This document shows, piece after piece, positions 7,875 through 17,672 of a DNA stretch of 64,000 nucleotides. This DNA is from Hamadaea tsunoensis DSM 44101 (GTDB taxonomy: Bacteria; Actinomycetota; Actinomycetes; Mycobacteriales; Micromonosporaceae): the NCBI RefSeq assembly GCF_000428945.1, contig NZ_AUAX01000015.1, positions 124,001-188,000 of the forward strand, given 5' to 3'. Numbering within the stretch: the stretch's first letter is position 1; each line of letters begins with the position of its first letter. Below the pieces are notes generated by a model. The model worked only from the letters and a program-made list of their open reading frames with translations, did no database searches and had not been told where the DNA came from. The position numbers and the translations under genes were made by a program.

Positions 7875-8924
7875 ATGCGCTACCGACCGCTCGGCGGCAC
7901 CGGCATGGAGGTCAGCGTCTACTGCCTGGGCGCCATGATGTTCGGCGCGATCGGCAACGCCGACCACGACGACAGCATCCGGATCATTCACACGGCGCTC
8001 GACGCGGGCGTCAACTTCATTGATACGGCCGACATGTACTCGGCCGGAGAGTCCGAGACCATCGTGGGCAAGGCGCTGAAGGGCCGGCGCGACGAGGTCG
8101 TCCTGGCCACGAAGGTGCACTTCCCGATGGGTGAGGGCCGCAACCGCGGCGGCAACTCGCGGCGCTGGATCATGATGGAGGTCGAGGAGAGCCTGCGGCG
8201 GCTCGGCACCGACTGGATCGACCTGTACCAGATCCACCGGCCCGACCTGACCACCGACATCGAGGAAACCCTGTCGGCCCTGACCGACCTGCAGCGCCAG
8301 GGCAAGATCCGGGCGTTCGGCAGCTCGACCTTCCGGCCCGAGGACATCGTGGACGCCCACCACGTCAGCGAGCGCCGGGGCCTGGGCCGGTTCCGCACCG
8401 AGCAGCCGCCGTACTCGATCCTGGCCCGCTGGATCGAGTCGTCGACGCTGCCGCTGGCGCAGAAGTACGGCATGGGCGTCATGACGTGGAGCCCGCTGGC
8501 GTTCGGCTTCCTCACCGGCCGCTACCGCAAGGGGCAACCGGTCGACCTGACCGCCGGCCGGGCCGGGCTGGCCCCGTCGCGGTTCGACCCGGCGCTGCCG
8601 GACAACCAGGTCAAGCTCGACGCGGTCGAGCGCCTCGTGGAGGTCGCCGACCAGGCCGGCCTGACGCTGCCCGAGCTGGCGATGGCCTTCCCGCTGGCCC
8701 ATCCGGCCGTCACCTCGGTCATCCTCGGCCCGCGTACGCTCGACCAGCTGACCGGACTGCTCAAGGGCGTGTCGGTGACGCTCGACGACGCGACGCTGGA
8801 CCGGATCGACGAGATCGTCCCGCCGGGCACGAACCTGGTCAAGGAGCACGGGCCGTGGACGCCGCCGACCCTCGCCGACGCCGGTACGCGACGCCGCCCG
8901 GTCGGGGACCGTTCCGCTGCCTGA
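7875..8924 (+). CDS. Aldo-keto reductase
   Basis: 349-residue (beta/alpha)8 oxidoreductase using NADPH. The catalytic tetrad is complete: Asp50 and Tyr55 in DTADMYSAGESE, Lys80 in LATKVHFP, His121 in YQIHRPD. The C-terminal part has the NADP-binding stretch around VILGPRTLDQL. It resembles the YajO/Tas-like group that reduces aldehydes and ketones. The ATG at 7875 follows AGGGGG with 7-nt spacing and gives the canonical opening MRYRPLGGTG. The frame is open further upstream but without a ribosome site. Followed by a strong terminator hairpin. Confidence 0.9.
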   Translation: MRYRPLGGTGMEVSVYCLGAMMFGAIGNADHDDSIRIIHTALDAGVNFIDTADMYSAGESETIVGKALKGRRDEVVLATKVHFPMGEGRNRGGNSRRWIMMEVEESLRRLGTDWIDLYQIHRPDLTTDIEETLSALTDLQRQGKIRAFGSSTFRPEDIVDAHHVSERRGLGRFRTEQPPYSILARWIESSTLPLAQKYGMGVMTWSPLAFGFLTGRYRKGQPVDLTAGRAGLAPSRFDPALPDNQVKLDAVERLVEVADQAGLTLPELAMAFPLAHPAVTSVILGPRTLDQLTGLLKGVSVTLDDATLDRIDEIVPPGTNLVKEHGPWTPPTLADAGTRRRPVGDRSAA

Positions 8925-8934
8925 TCAGGGGCAT

Positions 8935-8963
8935 CCGCCGTCGCGCCGACCGCGCGACGGCGG
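8935..8963 (+). terminator. Terminator of the aldo-keto reductase gene
   Basis: Perfect 12-bp stem, CCGCCGTCGCGC with GCGCGACGGCGG, and a 5-nt loop, starting 11 bp after the stop codon. No U-tract follows. Confidence 0.65.
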
Positions 8964-9066
8964 GCCCTCGGTCGGGTGACTTCCCGCCCCTGTCGGCTGA
9001 CGTCCTGTTCGGCCGGTGACAACCGATCGCGTGGTCCGTCGGCACCTATGGGTCGAGGAGGTGCCG

Positions 9067-9569
9067 ATGCGCAGCGGAGATGGGCAAGCCCAGCAGGAGT
9101 TTCGCGAGTACTTCGCGGCTCGCCGCCGCGCTGGACCGAGTGCGGCGCGGATCTGTCCATTCCGGACCCGGCGAAGCCCGTCGATCCCTACGACAACTGC
9201 CTGCTCGTCGCGGTCGACCCGGCCACCGCACGGGCGACCGTCCTGGCCCACCAGCCGGAACTGGACCTCCCGTCCCTGGTCCCCGCGCCCACCGCGGTCG
9301 GGATCTGGGTGACCGGCCGGTCCCGCGGCCAGAACGCGTACGCGGCCGCGGCTGTGAGTCACGACCGTGGCCGGACCTGGTCGGTGAGTACGCTCGGCGC
9401 CGGCGAGACGGTCTCCGCGACCGCGTCCGACTGGGGCGAAACCGGAGTGCTCACCGTCGAGGGGACCGCCGCGTACGCGCTCGTCACGATGCCGGTGACG
9501 GCGGACCTGGGATCGCGTACCGGTGACGGCCGGCGCTGGATCCGCAGCGTCATCCGCGTACACCGGTAG
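9067..9569 (+). pseudogene. Deletion remnant of a SigE-type sigma / exported-domain locus
   Basis: A strong ribosome site (GAGGAGG, 6 nt before ATG) starts a frame reading MRSGDGQAQQEFREYFAARR, the usual N-terminus of a SigE-family sigma factor. About 22 codons in, sigma similarity ends. In the +1-shifted frame a different, clearly protein-like stretch continues (SIPDPAKPVDPYDN, then SHDRGRTWSVSTLG) to a stop at 9567-9569; it resembles the C-terminus of an exported beta-propeller-like or sialidase-like domain. The simplest reading is an internal deletion that removed most of the sigma gene and the start of its membrane partner. It is probably dead. An intact short chimera starting elsewhere cannot be excluded. 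Confidence 0.55.
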
Positions 9570-9584
9570 TTCCTCCGGGGTGCA

Positions 9585-9616
9585 GGCCCGCGTACGTCAG
9601 ACGATGTACGCGGGCC
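9585..9616. terminator. Bidirectional terminator hairpin
   Basis: Perfect 11-bp stem (GGCCCGCGTAC with GTACGCGGGCC) with a 10-nt loop in the 49-bp gap between the pseudogene and the convergent LuxR gene. Confidence 0.65.
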
Positions 9617-9618
9617 GG

Positions 9619-12318
9619 CTATTCGGCGGCGGCGGACAGGACGCCGGCCAGCTCGGACCGCGAGCTCACGCCGAGCTTCGGGTAGATGCGGTAGAGGTGG
9701 GTGCTGACCGTGCGGGGCGACAGGAACAGGCGCCCGCCGATCTCCCGGTTGCTCAGCCCGACCGCGGCCAGTTCGGCGATCTGGACCTCCTGCGGTGTCA
9801 GCCGGTCGCGGGCGTCGTCCGGACGGCGCAGCGTCTCGCCGGACGCCCGCAGTTCCCGCCGGGCGGACTCGGCCCACGGGGCGGCCCCGAGGGCCTGGAA
9901 CGCGGTGGCCGCCGCGCGCAGGTGCGAGCGCGACTCGGCCGGCCGGCGCTGGCGGCGCAGCCAGGCACCGTACGCGTGTTGGAGCCGGGCCCGTTCGAAC
10001 ACCCACCCGGCCGGGGCGTCGGCCAGTGCCGTCCGGAACAGCTCCTCTGCTTCGTCCTCGTCGGCCAGCATCGCCGCGGCGTACGCGAGCGCCACCCGCA
10101 GGACCGGTGAGCCGGACTGCGCCGCGATGGGCGTCATCTGCTCGACCAGGGCCCGCACGGCGTCGTGGCGTCCACAGCGGACACCGGCCTCGACCAGCGG
10201 CGCCAGCGTGACGAAGCGCATGTAGGGGTGGTACGCGACGTCGGCCGGGTCGAAGACGCGGCTGAGGTGGTCGAACGCCTCCTCGTGGCGGCCGGCGCCC
10301 AGCGCCGCGACCCCGCGTGCCTGCATCACCAGGGAGAGCTGCGGATGCGCCCCCGCGGAGAGCAGCACGCGTTCGCCCTGCTCGGTCAGCGCGGCCGTGG
10401 TCGCCGTGTCGCCGCGCAGCGCGGCGACGTAGGCCTGGGCCAGGCCGGCGACCGGGATCCACAGCGGCTGGCTGGTCTCGCGGGCCAGCGCGGCCGCCTC
10501 CGCCGCCGCGGTCAGGCCGAGCCCGGTGTCGCCCAGCCAGGCGGCGTTCCACGCCTGGGTCACCAGGGCCTGGGCGAGGCCGGGCAGCCGGCCCTGGTCG
10601 CGCAGGCCTGCCATCGATTCGGCGAGGAACAGCGCGGCCAGGTCGAGTGCGCCGAGCATCGAAGCCCCGCTCCCGAGCTCGTGCAGGTCGCCGGGATCGA
10701 TCCCGAGCCGGGTGCTCAGCTGCGCCAGGCTGCCCAGGACCAGCCGGCCCTGCCCGATCGGGTCGACAAGCGCCAGCATCGCCACCAGCCGGGGGTCCAG
10801 CGGCGGCCGGTCGAGCCGGCCGGCGGCGGTGACGAACGCCTGCCGGAGATGATCCTCCGGGTTGGACCACGCACAGCGCAGGCTGATCTGGGCCAGCATG
10901 TCCAGCGCCAGCTCCGGATCGCCGTCCCGGCCGGCCTGCTCGGCGATCTCGATCGACGCCAGCAGCCGGGACGAGCCCGACCAGCCGGCGCCGCCGTACA
11001 CCTCGCGCAGCCAGGCCGCGTAATTGCGGTCGCCGGGCCGCATCTCCTGCTCCTCGGCACTGCGCAGGAGGCGTACCACGGCCGCGTAGTCGCCCACCTC
11101 CGACGCCGCCACGGCGGCCGACACCAGCCGGCCCGCACGGTCGAGGCCCGGCTCGGTCAGCTGAGCCGCACGCTCCCACGCCGTCACCGCGGTGGCCGGG
11201 GCGCCTCGCCGCCGCGCCCGGCGGGCCAGCTCGTCCACCTGCCGGGCCAGCTCCTCGTCCCGGCCGAAGGTCGCCGCCGCACGATGCAGCACCCGCCGCT
11301 CCGGGTCGCCGACCACATCGGCCAGAGCCGCGTGTACGCGTCCCCGCTGGGACAGGCCGGCAGCCTGCCGGACGGCCGAACGGACCAGCGGGTGGCGGAA
11401 CCGGACCCGCAGCGTACCGTCGACTTCGAGGACGCCGGCCGCGATCGCCGGTTCGGCTTCGGCCACCGTGACCTCGCCCGCCTCGATCGCCGCGCCGGCC
11501 GCCAGCATCTCGTCCAGCCCGTCGCCGTCGTTGAACGCCGCCACCAGCAGCAGCGACCGGGTCGGCGCGGGCAGGCCGGCGACCAGGTCGCCGAAGGTCC
11601 GTTCGAGACGGGTGGACAGCGGCAGCCATGCGGGCAGCAGCCCCTGCTCGCCGAACCGGGCCGCGACACCGGCCAGCTCCCGCAGTCCCAACGGGTTGCC
11701 GGCCGCCTCGGCCAGCACCCGCGCCCGCAGGTCGGCCGCCAGGGCCGGCGCCTGCGCGTCCAGCAGCGCCGCGGCATCCGCCTCGGCCAGCGGACCCACC
11801 GCCAGCTCGCGCAGTCCCGCGCGGGCCACCCGTTCGTCGGCCTCCTCGCCGTCGCGTACGCCCAGCAGCATGACGACGGCCTCCGCGTCGAGCCGGCGCC
11901 CGCCGAACGCCAGCACGTCCCAGCTCGACCGGTCCAGCCACTGTGCGTCGTCGATCACGATCAGCATCGGTCGTTGCGCCGAGACGGCCGACAGCAGCCC
12001 GACCATCGCCAGAGCCACCTGGTACGCCGCGGTCGAGCCGGAGCCGGTGCCGTCCGCGACGGCCAGCAGATCCTCGCCCAGGGGGCGCAGCAGCACCTGC
12101 AATCCGCTGAACGGCACGTCGAACTCGGTCTGCACCGCGGTCGTCCGCAGCACCGTCACATCCGCCGCGGTCGCCTGGGCGACGGCCGCTGCCAGCAGCG
12201 CCGACTTGCCCACACCGGCGGCACCCCGCACGACGAGCGCGCCGCCGCGATCGGGCAGGCCGTCCAGCAGGCCGCGCAGGTGTCGCAGTTCGGGTTCCCG
12301 GCCCCACAGTTCCGCCAT
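9619..12318 (-). CDS. Large ATP-binding LuxR-family regulator (LAL type)
   Basis: 899 residues. A STAND/AAA ATPase module lies at the N-terminus: Walker A GAAGVGKS at 32-39 and Walker B ending LIVIDDAQWLD near 120. A long helical, TPR-like middle follows. The C-terminal 65 residues are a LuxR helix-turn-helix (LTPQEVQIAELAAVGLSNRE). This is the MalT/LAL architecture, in which ATP and an inducer switch oligomerisation and promoter activation. The ATG follows GGGGGAG with good spacing; in-frame codons further upstream lack a ribosome site. It shares its direction with a second, different LAL gene whose stop lies 297 bp upstream. The regulon is unknown. Confidence 0.85.
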   Translation of the reverse strand: MAELWGREPELRHLRGLLDGLPDRGGALVVRGAAGVGKSALLAAAVAQATAADVTVLRTTAVQTEFDVPFSGLQVLLRPLGEDLLAVADGTGSGSTAAYQVALAMVGLLSAVSAQRPMLIVIDDAQWLDRSSWDVLAFGGRRLDAEAVVMLLGVRDGEEADERVARAGLRELAVGPLAEADAAALLDAQAPALAADLRARVLAEAAGNPLGLRELAGVAARFGEQGLLPAWLPLSTRLERTFGDLVAGLPAPTRSLLLVAAFNDGDGLDEMLAAGAAIEAGEVTVAEAEPAIAAGVLEVDGTLRVRFRHPLVRSAVRQAAGLSQRGRVHAALADVVGDPERRVLHRAAATFGRDEELARQVDELARRARRRGAPATAVTAWERAAQLTEPGLDRAGRLVSAAVAASEVGDYAAVVRLLRSAEEQEMRPGDRNYAAWLREVYGGAGWSGSSRLLASIEIAEQAGRDGDPELALDMLAQISLRCAWSNPEDHLRQAFVTAAGRLDRPPLDPRLVAMLALVDPIGQGRLVLGSLAQLSTRLGIDPGDLHELGSGASMLGALDLAALFLAESMAGLRDQGRLPGLAQALVTQAWNAAWLGDTGLGLTAAAEAAALARETSQPLWIPVAGLAQAYVAALRGDTATTAALTEQGERVLLSAGAHPQLSLVMQARGVAALGAGRHEEAFDHLSRVFDPADVAYHPYMRFVTLAPLVEAGVRCGRHDAVRALVEQMTPIAAQSGSPVLRVALAYAAAMLADEDEAEELFRTALADAPAGWVFERARLQHAYGAWLRRQRRPAESRSHLRAAATAFQALGAAPWAESARRELRASGETLRRPDDARDRLTPQEVQIAELAAVGLSNREIGGRLFLSPRTVSTHLYRIYPKLGVSSRSELAGVLSAAAE

Positions 12319-12615
12319 GACGCTCCCCCGACCGGTCCGCGCCGGGCGTGGCCGACCCGGCGCGGCCAGTGTCCCCCTGATCCACCTGTCGATCTCCGCT
12401 GGCCCCCGGCGGTACCGGCAGCCGGACGCCCGACGACGGCGAGCTCCACCGGCAAGGACGGTCAACCGCGCGATGCCCAGGAGGGATTACTGCGCCGCAT
12501 CCTCGGTCACGCTGAACGAGCAGGTGGGAATCCATAGGCTGGCTCGTCGATGCCAGGCGAGAAGACCGATGCTCGCTGCTGCCCGCTCGGAGGGATCGCC
12601 CCGTCGCCGGCATGC

Positions 12616-15339
12616 TCACCGGTCGGAGGGCGTCGCGAGCCCGCGGTCGGTCGCCGCGGCGGCGAGTTCGGTCCGGTTGGTCGTGTGCAACTTGGCGAAG
12701 ATGTGCGACAGGTGCGTCTTGACGGTGCCCCTGCTGATGAAGAGCCGCGCGCCGATCTCCGGATTGGTGAGGCCCTCCGCGACGAGGCGTACGACATCGA
12801 GTTCCGTCGGGGTCAGGCTCGACCATCCGGTGGCGGGCCGTCCGCGCCGCCCGCGGGCGCGCCGCACGTAGGCGACCGCCTGGTCGAGCGCGAGGTTTCG
12901 CCCCTCCGCCGCGGCCGCGTCGAAGTCGGGCTCGCCCAGCGCCTCACGCAGGTCGGTCACGGCGATGTCGAAGACCTTTTGCTGGTACGCCGTGCGGGGC
13001 AGCCTCATCGCCGTACGTGCTGATTCGGCGGCGTACAGGGTGCGGACGTCGTCGAGGGTCGGTTGGATCGTCGCACCGTGCCGGGCGAGCGCTTCGAGAC
13101 TGTCGAGTTGAGACGATCGGAGTCGATGCTCGACGCGGATGGTCAGCGCCGCATGGTGGAGGTCGACGGCGCGGGCGAGTCCGTCGGGGTCGGCCGCGGC
13201 CAGCTCGCCTTGGGCGGCGTACACGTCTGCCAGTGCGCTGGGTAGCTGCAGGCGTTGCGCGACGGCGAGACCCGTGTCCAGTGTGGACCGCGCTTCGTCG
13301 CACCTGCCGGTTACGGCCAGGGCCGCGCCGAGTTCGGGTAGGGCCTGGCCGGCGATCCAGGTCGCGACACCGCGGTCGGTCGAGGTGGCGGCTGCCCGCA
13401 GCCGGGTGATCGCGGCCGCATCGTTGCCGCGGCGCGTCTCCAGGACTGCCACGGCCTGGTCGAGGAAGGGTATGAACACACCATCGGCGAAGCGCAGCAT
13501 CGGGTCGATCAGCTCGCTCGCGGCGTCGAGGTCGCCGGTCAGCGCGCTGATCCGGGCAAGCACCGAGCGTGCCATGCCGACGCGCAAGTGGTCGCCGAGC
13601 GGTTCGGCGACGTGCAGCGCCTCGGCGGCGAGGGCGTGGGCGCGGGCGGGATCGCCCGTCGCCAGGGCGCCGTTCGCCTGGTACAAGAGCACCGTCGACA
13701 GTACGCCGCGGTGGTGTCGGAGGTGCCGGCGTACGCTGCCGTCCACGATCGCCTCGGCGTCGGCGTGACGGTCGCGCAGGTGCAAGATGATCGCCTGGAG
13801 CGCCCGTGCCGCGCCGAGCCCGAAGGCGTCGCCGCCGGCCGTTGCCGCCGCATGGGCTTGCTCGCAGAGTTGCCAGGCTGTGTCGAAGTCCGTGTAGAAG
13901 GCCCCGACCGCCGACAGGTTCAGGCACAGTGCGCGCAGCCCCTCGTCGCCGACCTCGGTGGCCAGGTCGAGCGCCCGCGTGGAGGCGGCGTACTCGACGT
14001 CGAGTGGGTCGGCGGTGTCGGCCACCAGCGCGACCCCGGTCAGCAGCCGCGCCTGGAGCCGGGAGCGGTCGGTCGGGGCGCGGTCGACCGCGCGGCGCAG
14101 GTAGCCGAGTCCTTCCTGACCACGCTGGCCGAGGTGCCACAGCCAGGCGAGCGACGCGGCCAGCCGTCGTCCGGCGTCGGGGTCGTCGGCCGCCAGCCCC
14201 CGGTCCAGCGCGGCGCGCAGGTTCTCGTACTCCGTCAGCAGCGCCTGCCGCCACCGGTCGGTGTCCTGCTCGCGATCGGTCTCGGCGGCCTCGACGAACC
14301 CGAGGTACCAGTCGAGATGCCGGTCGCGCCGGTCTTGTTCCTCGCCGGCCTCGACCAGCCGGGCAGCCGCGTACGCCCGGATCGTCTCTAAAAGATGGAA
14401 GCGCAGCTCGCCGGGATGTTCCTCGGCGACCACCAGCGACTTGTCGACCAGCCGCCCGAGGGCGGGCAGAACCTCGGCGGACGCGACGGCGCCGGAGGCG
14501 GCCAGCGCCTGCGCCGCGGGCAGCCCGAATGATCCGGCGAAGACCGCGAGCCGGCGGAAGACCACGCGCTCGACCTCGTCGAGCAGCGCGTGGCTCCAGT
14601 CGATCGACCCGGCGAGCGTGCGTTGCCGCCGCTGCGCGCCGCGCGGACCGCGCACGAGCAGCGCGAACCGGTCGTCCAGGCCGGCCTCGATCTGCTGCGG
14701 GGTGAGGGTACGCACCCAGGCCGCGGCGAGTTCGAGGGCGAGCGGGATCCCGTCCAGATGCGCCGCGATCGACCGGACGGCGGCTTCGCTGGACTCGTCG
14801 AGCGCGAACGAGTGCTTCGCCAGTCGCGCGCGGTCGGTGAACAGCGCGAACGCGTCGTCGTCCGACAGCGGCGGTACGCCCAGGACCGCCTCCCCCGGCA
14901 CCCCCAGCGGTTCCCGGCTGGTGACCAGGATCGTGACCGCCGGACAGCCGCGCAGGACCGCCGCCACCGTGTCCGCGACCGCGTCGATCAGGTGTTCGGC
15001 GTTGTCGAGGCACAGCAGCACCCGCCGGTCGGCCACGTGTGCGATGAGCGCCGGCAGCGGCCCGCCGAGGACCGGTACCCCCGCCGCCACAGCCGCCGCT
15101 TCCGCCACAGCCGTCCCGTCGTTGAGCGGTGCCAGATCGATCCACCAGATGCCGTCGGGGTAGCGGTCGCGCTGCCCGGCGGCCACCTGAGCGGCCAGCC
15201 GGGTCTTGCCCGCGCCGCCCGGTCCGGTCAGCGTCACCAGCCGGTGACCGGCCAGCAGCTCGCCGGCGAGCGTGCTTTCCGCGCCGCGCCCGACGAACGA
15301 CGTGAGCTGGCCCGGCGGGGCGGATGATCGGACCGGCAT
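12616..15339 (-). CDS. ATPase-TPR-LuxR regulator
   Basis: 907 residues. NB-ARC-like ATPase at the N-terminus (Walker A GPGGAGKT at 39-46; Walker B VLLCLDNAEHL around 108), tetratricopeptide-like helices through the middle (many Ala/Leu repeats), and a LuxR helix-turn-helix at the C-terminus (LTPTELDVVRLVAEGLTNPE, then GTVKTHLSHIFAKL). The ATPase part resembles the large actinobacterial group annotated as predicted ATPase with LuxR C-terminus, and differs from the LAL gene just downstream, so the two are not a recent duplication. It is divergent from the glycosidase-like gene across 81 bp and might control it; this is inference. Confidence 0.85.
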   Translation of the reverse strand: MPVRSSAPPGQLTSFVGRGAESTLAGELLAGHRLVTLTGPGGAGKTRLAAQVAAGQRDRYPDGIWWIDLAPLNDGTAVAEAAAVAAGVPVLGGPLPALIAHVADRRVLLCLDNAEHLIDAVADTVAAVLRGCPAVTILVTSREPLGVPGEAVLGVPPLSDDDAFALFTDRARLAKHSFALDESSEAAVRSIAAHLDGIPLALELAAAWVRTLTPQQIEAGLDDRFALLVRGPRGAQRRQRTLAGSIDWSHALLDEVERVVFRRLAVFAGSFGLPAAQALAASGAVASAEVLPALGRLVDKSLVVAEEHPGELRFHLLETIRAYAAARLVEAGEEQDRRDRHLDWYLGFVEAAETDREQDTDRWRQALLTEYENLRAALDRGLAADDPDAGRRLAASLAWLWHLGQRGQEGLGYLRRAVDRAPTDRSRLQARLLTGVALVADTADPLDVEYAASTRALDLATEVGDEGLRALCLNLSAVGAFYTDFDTAWQLCEQAHAAATAGGDAFGLGAARALQAIILHLRDRHADAEAIVDGSVRRHLRHHRGVLSTVLLYQANGALATGDPARAHALAAEALHVAEPLGDHLRVGMARSVLARISALTGDLDAASELIDPMLRFADGVFIPFLDQAVAVLETRRGNDAAAITRLRAAATSTDRGVATWIAGQALPELGAALAVTGRCDEARSTLDTGLAVAQRLQLPSALADVYAAQGELAAADPDGLARAVDLHHAALTIRVEHRLRSSQLDSLEALARHGATIQPTLDDVRTLYAAESARTAMRLPRTAYQQKVFDIAVTDLREALGEPDFDAAAAEGRNLALDQAVAYVRRARGRRGRPATGWSSLTPTELDVVRLVAEGLTNPEIGARLFISRGTVKTHLSHIFAKLHTTNRTELAAAATDRGLATPSDR

Positions 15340-15420
15340 GGCTACCACAATGCCAGGTACGGCCGAGGCATCGGCCAGGTGGCAGATGTTTCCCGGCACC
15401 GGGACGCGCAGGCTGACCCC

Positions 15421-16935
15421 ATGACGTCGATGCGACAGCCCGCTGACGGGCCCTTGATGGTCTCGGACCGGAATCCGCGCTACTTCACCCCGGCACGCGG
15501 GCCCGGCGCCGGACGCGCGGTCTACCTGACCGGCTCGCACATCTGGAACAACCTGCACGACGGGATGGGCCCGGGTCCCGGCGTCGCGGACGAACCGGAG
15601 CGGATGGACTACGAGGCCTACCTGCGGTTCCTGACCGAGCGCGGGCACAACTTCATCCGCCTGTGGCGCTGGGAGCAGGTCCTGTCGCAGGCCGCCGGCG
15701 GCAACTACCACCTCAACATGACGCCCCAGCCGTGGGCGCGGACCGGATCGGGCCCGGCGAAGGACGGCAAGCCGCGGTTCGACCTGGAGCGGTTCGACGA
15801 CGCCTTCTTCGACCGGCTCCGTGATCGTGTCACCCTGGCCGGCGCAGCGGGCATCTACGTGGGCGTCATGCTGTTCGACGGCTGGGCGCTGCACCTGAGC
15901 CCGCCGCCGGACCATATCGAGGGACACCCGTTCCATGCCGGCAACAACATCAACGGCATCTCCGCGACCTCCATCAACGACCTGCAGGTGCTGCCGCTGG
16001 ATCCGCGGGTCGAAGCGCTTCAGGACGCGTACCTGCGCAAGGTCGTCGACACCCTCCACGACCTTCCGAACGTGCTGTGGGAGGTGGCCAACGAGTCCTC
16101 CGGCGACGGCACGGTGACCAAGGAGTTCGCCGCCTACCTCGGCATGGACGAGGCGCCGGTCTGGGGCGACTCGACCGAGTGGCAATATCGCGTCATCGAC
16201 GTCGTCCAGCGGCACGAGTCCGAGCGCGGCTACGACGCGCACCCGATCGGCATCACCATGCAGTTCCCGGTCGCCGATCAGACCAGGGTCAACGAACCGC
16301 TGCTGCGCAGCCGCGCCGCATGGATCTCACCCGGCTACGACGATGAGCTGTTCACCGGCGGCCGCCACCCCATGGCCCCGGGTTCACCGCCGTCCCGGTG
16401 GTACGCCGATCCGCCCGTCGCGGACGGCACCAAGGTGGTCATCAGCGACACCGACCACTACGCGCCCGGACACGGCGACGCGTTGTGGGCCTGGAAGTCG
16501 TTCCTGCGCGGCCATCACCCGATCCTCATGGACTTCGGGCTGATCGCCGGTCTGCAGCCGACCGGCGAGGCGGCCGCCGACACCGGTGTCCCGCCGTTCG
16601 AGTTCTACGAACCGGCGCGCTGGGCCATGGGCGACACCCGCAAGTACGCCGAGCGCATCGACCTGGTGCACATGCAGCCGCGCAGTGACGTCGGTTCCAC
16701 CGGGTACGCCCTGGCGAACCCGGGCTCGGAGTACCTCATCCTGGAACCCGAAGGCGACGGCCGATCGATGACCGTCGAGGTGCCCGCGGGCGCGTACATG
16801 GTCGAATGGTTCGACCTGTCATCCCGCGAAACGGAGTCGGCCGGCGAGCTGAAGGTGGAAGAAGCCGGACCCGCGGAGTTCTCGTCGCCGTTCCCGCACG
16901 GTCCCGCAGTCCTCTATCTCCGCCGGATCTCCTGA
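15421..16935 (+). CDS. Clan-A-like glycoside hydrolase (cellulase/DUF4038-like TIM barrel)
   Basis: About 504 residues without an evident signal peptide. The opening motif VYLTGSHIWNNLHDG and the strand NVLWEVANESSG (Asn224-Glu225, likely acid/base) are typical of clan GH-A TIM barrels, close to the DUF4038/apiosidase-like group. The last about 80 residues form a small beta domain (EGDGRSMTVEVPAGAYMVEW) like the collagen-binding-type C-terminal domain found on such enzymes. Substrate cannot be named. The start is uncertain: ATG codons at 15379, 15421 and 15454 are all in frame and none has a strong ribosome site. It is not part of the pectin island further on. Confidence 0.6.
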   Translation: MTSMRQPADGPLMVSDRNPRYFTPARGPGAGRAVYLTGSHIWNNLHDGMGPGPGVADEPERMDYEAYLRFLTERGHNFIRLWRWEQVLSQAAGGNYHLNMTPQPWARTGSGPAKDGKPRFDLERFDDAFFDRLRDRVTLAGAAGIYVGVMLFDGWALHLSPPPDHIEGHPFHAGNNINGISATSINDLQVLPLDPRVEALQDAYLRKVVDTLHDLPNVLWEVANESSGDGTVTKEFAAYLGMDEAPVWGDSTEWQYRVIDVVQRHESERGYDAHPIGITMQFPVADQTRVNEPLLRSRAAWISPGYDDELFTGGRHPMAPGSPPSRWYADPPVADGTKVVISDTDHYAPGHGDALWAWKSFLRGHHPILMDFGLIAGLQPTGEAAADTGVPPFEFYEPARWAMGDTRKYAERIDLVHMQPRSDVGSTGYALANPGSEYLILEPEGDGRSMTVEVPAGAYMVEWFDLSSRETESAGELKVEEAGPAEFSSPFPHGPAVLYLRRIS

Positions 16936-17015
16936 ACCGGCCCGGTACGCCCCGTCCGCCTGGCAACCTCTGGTGGACAACCCTTGATACGCCACGTCGA
17001 CAAGGAACCGAAACG

Positions 17016-17618
17016 ATGTCCTCGACCGTGCTCTACATGTCCATGTCCCTCGACGGATTCGTCACCGGGCCCAACGACGGCCCGACGAACGGGCTCGGCG
17101 ACGGCGGCGAACAACTGCACGAGTGGATCTTCCAAGGCACCGGCGACCATCCAAGGGACGCCGTCGGCGGCCTGGGTGGCGTCAACCGCCAGGTCGTCGA
17201 CGAGTTCATGACCACGGGCGCCGTGATCGCCGGCCGGGGCACCTTCGAGCCCGCCGAAGGCTGGGGCGGCGACCACCACGACGGCGTACCCGTCTTCATC
17301 TTCAGCCGGAACCCGGCCCCGGCCTGGGCGGCCGCGTGGCCCACGGTGCGCTACACGAACGATCTTGACGCAGCGGTACGCGAAGCCAAGCACGCTGCCG
17401 GCGACAAGAACGTCCTCGTCCACGGAGCGGGCACCATCGTGCGGCACGCCCTGGCCGCAGGACTCCTCGACGAGATCCAGATCCACCTGGTGCCGATCCT
17501 CCTCAACGACGGCCGGCGGTTGTTCGAGGGCGGCATCGACCAGCGTCGACTCGAACGGATCCAGGTTCTCGAAGGCGAGGACGGCGTCACCCACATTCGC
17601 TACCGCGTACGCCGCTGA
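17016..17618 (+). CDS. Dihydrofolate-reductase-like (RibD C-terminal family) protein
   Basis: 200 residues with the RibD-C/DHFR fold: an opening strand LYMSMSLDGFVTGPND and the NADPH-binding loop NVLVHGAGTIVRHAL. Stand-alone proteins of this kind are NADPH-dependent reductases of unknown substrate, common in actinomycetes; they are not folate enzymes proper. The ATG follows AAGGA. Another small redox gene (PPOX type) lies 54 bp downstream on the same strand, suggesting a two-gene unit. Confidence 0.8.
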   Translation: MSSTVLYMSMSLDGFVTGPNDGPTNGLGDGGEQLHEWIFQGTGDHPRDAVGGLGGVNRQVVDEFMTTGAVIAGRGTFEPAEGWGGDHHDGVPVFIFSRNPAPAWAAAWPTVRYTNDLDAAVREAKHAAGDKNVLVHGAGTIVRHALAAGLLDEIQIHLVPILLNDGRRLFEGGIDQRRLERIQVLEGEDGVTHIRYRVRR

Positions 17619-17672
17619 TGTCGGATCACCGCACTGCACGATGCAGCCGGCACAACACGAAGAGGAGGACTG

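Noticed and set aside
9359-12826. An 1,155-codon minus-strand frame over the LuxR gene
   Set aside because: Low-complexity Arg/Gly/Pro translation in a second frame of the same strand; the real frame has Walker and LuxR motifs.
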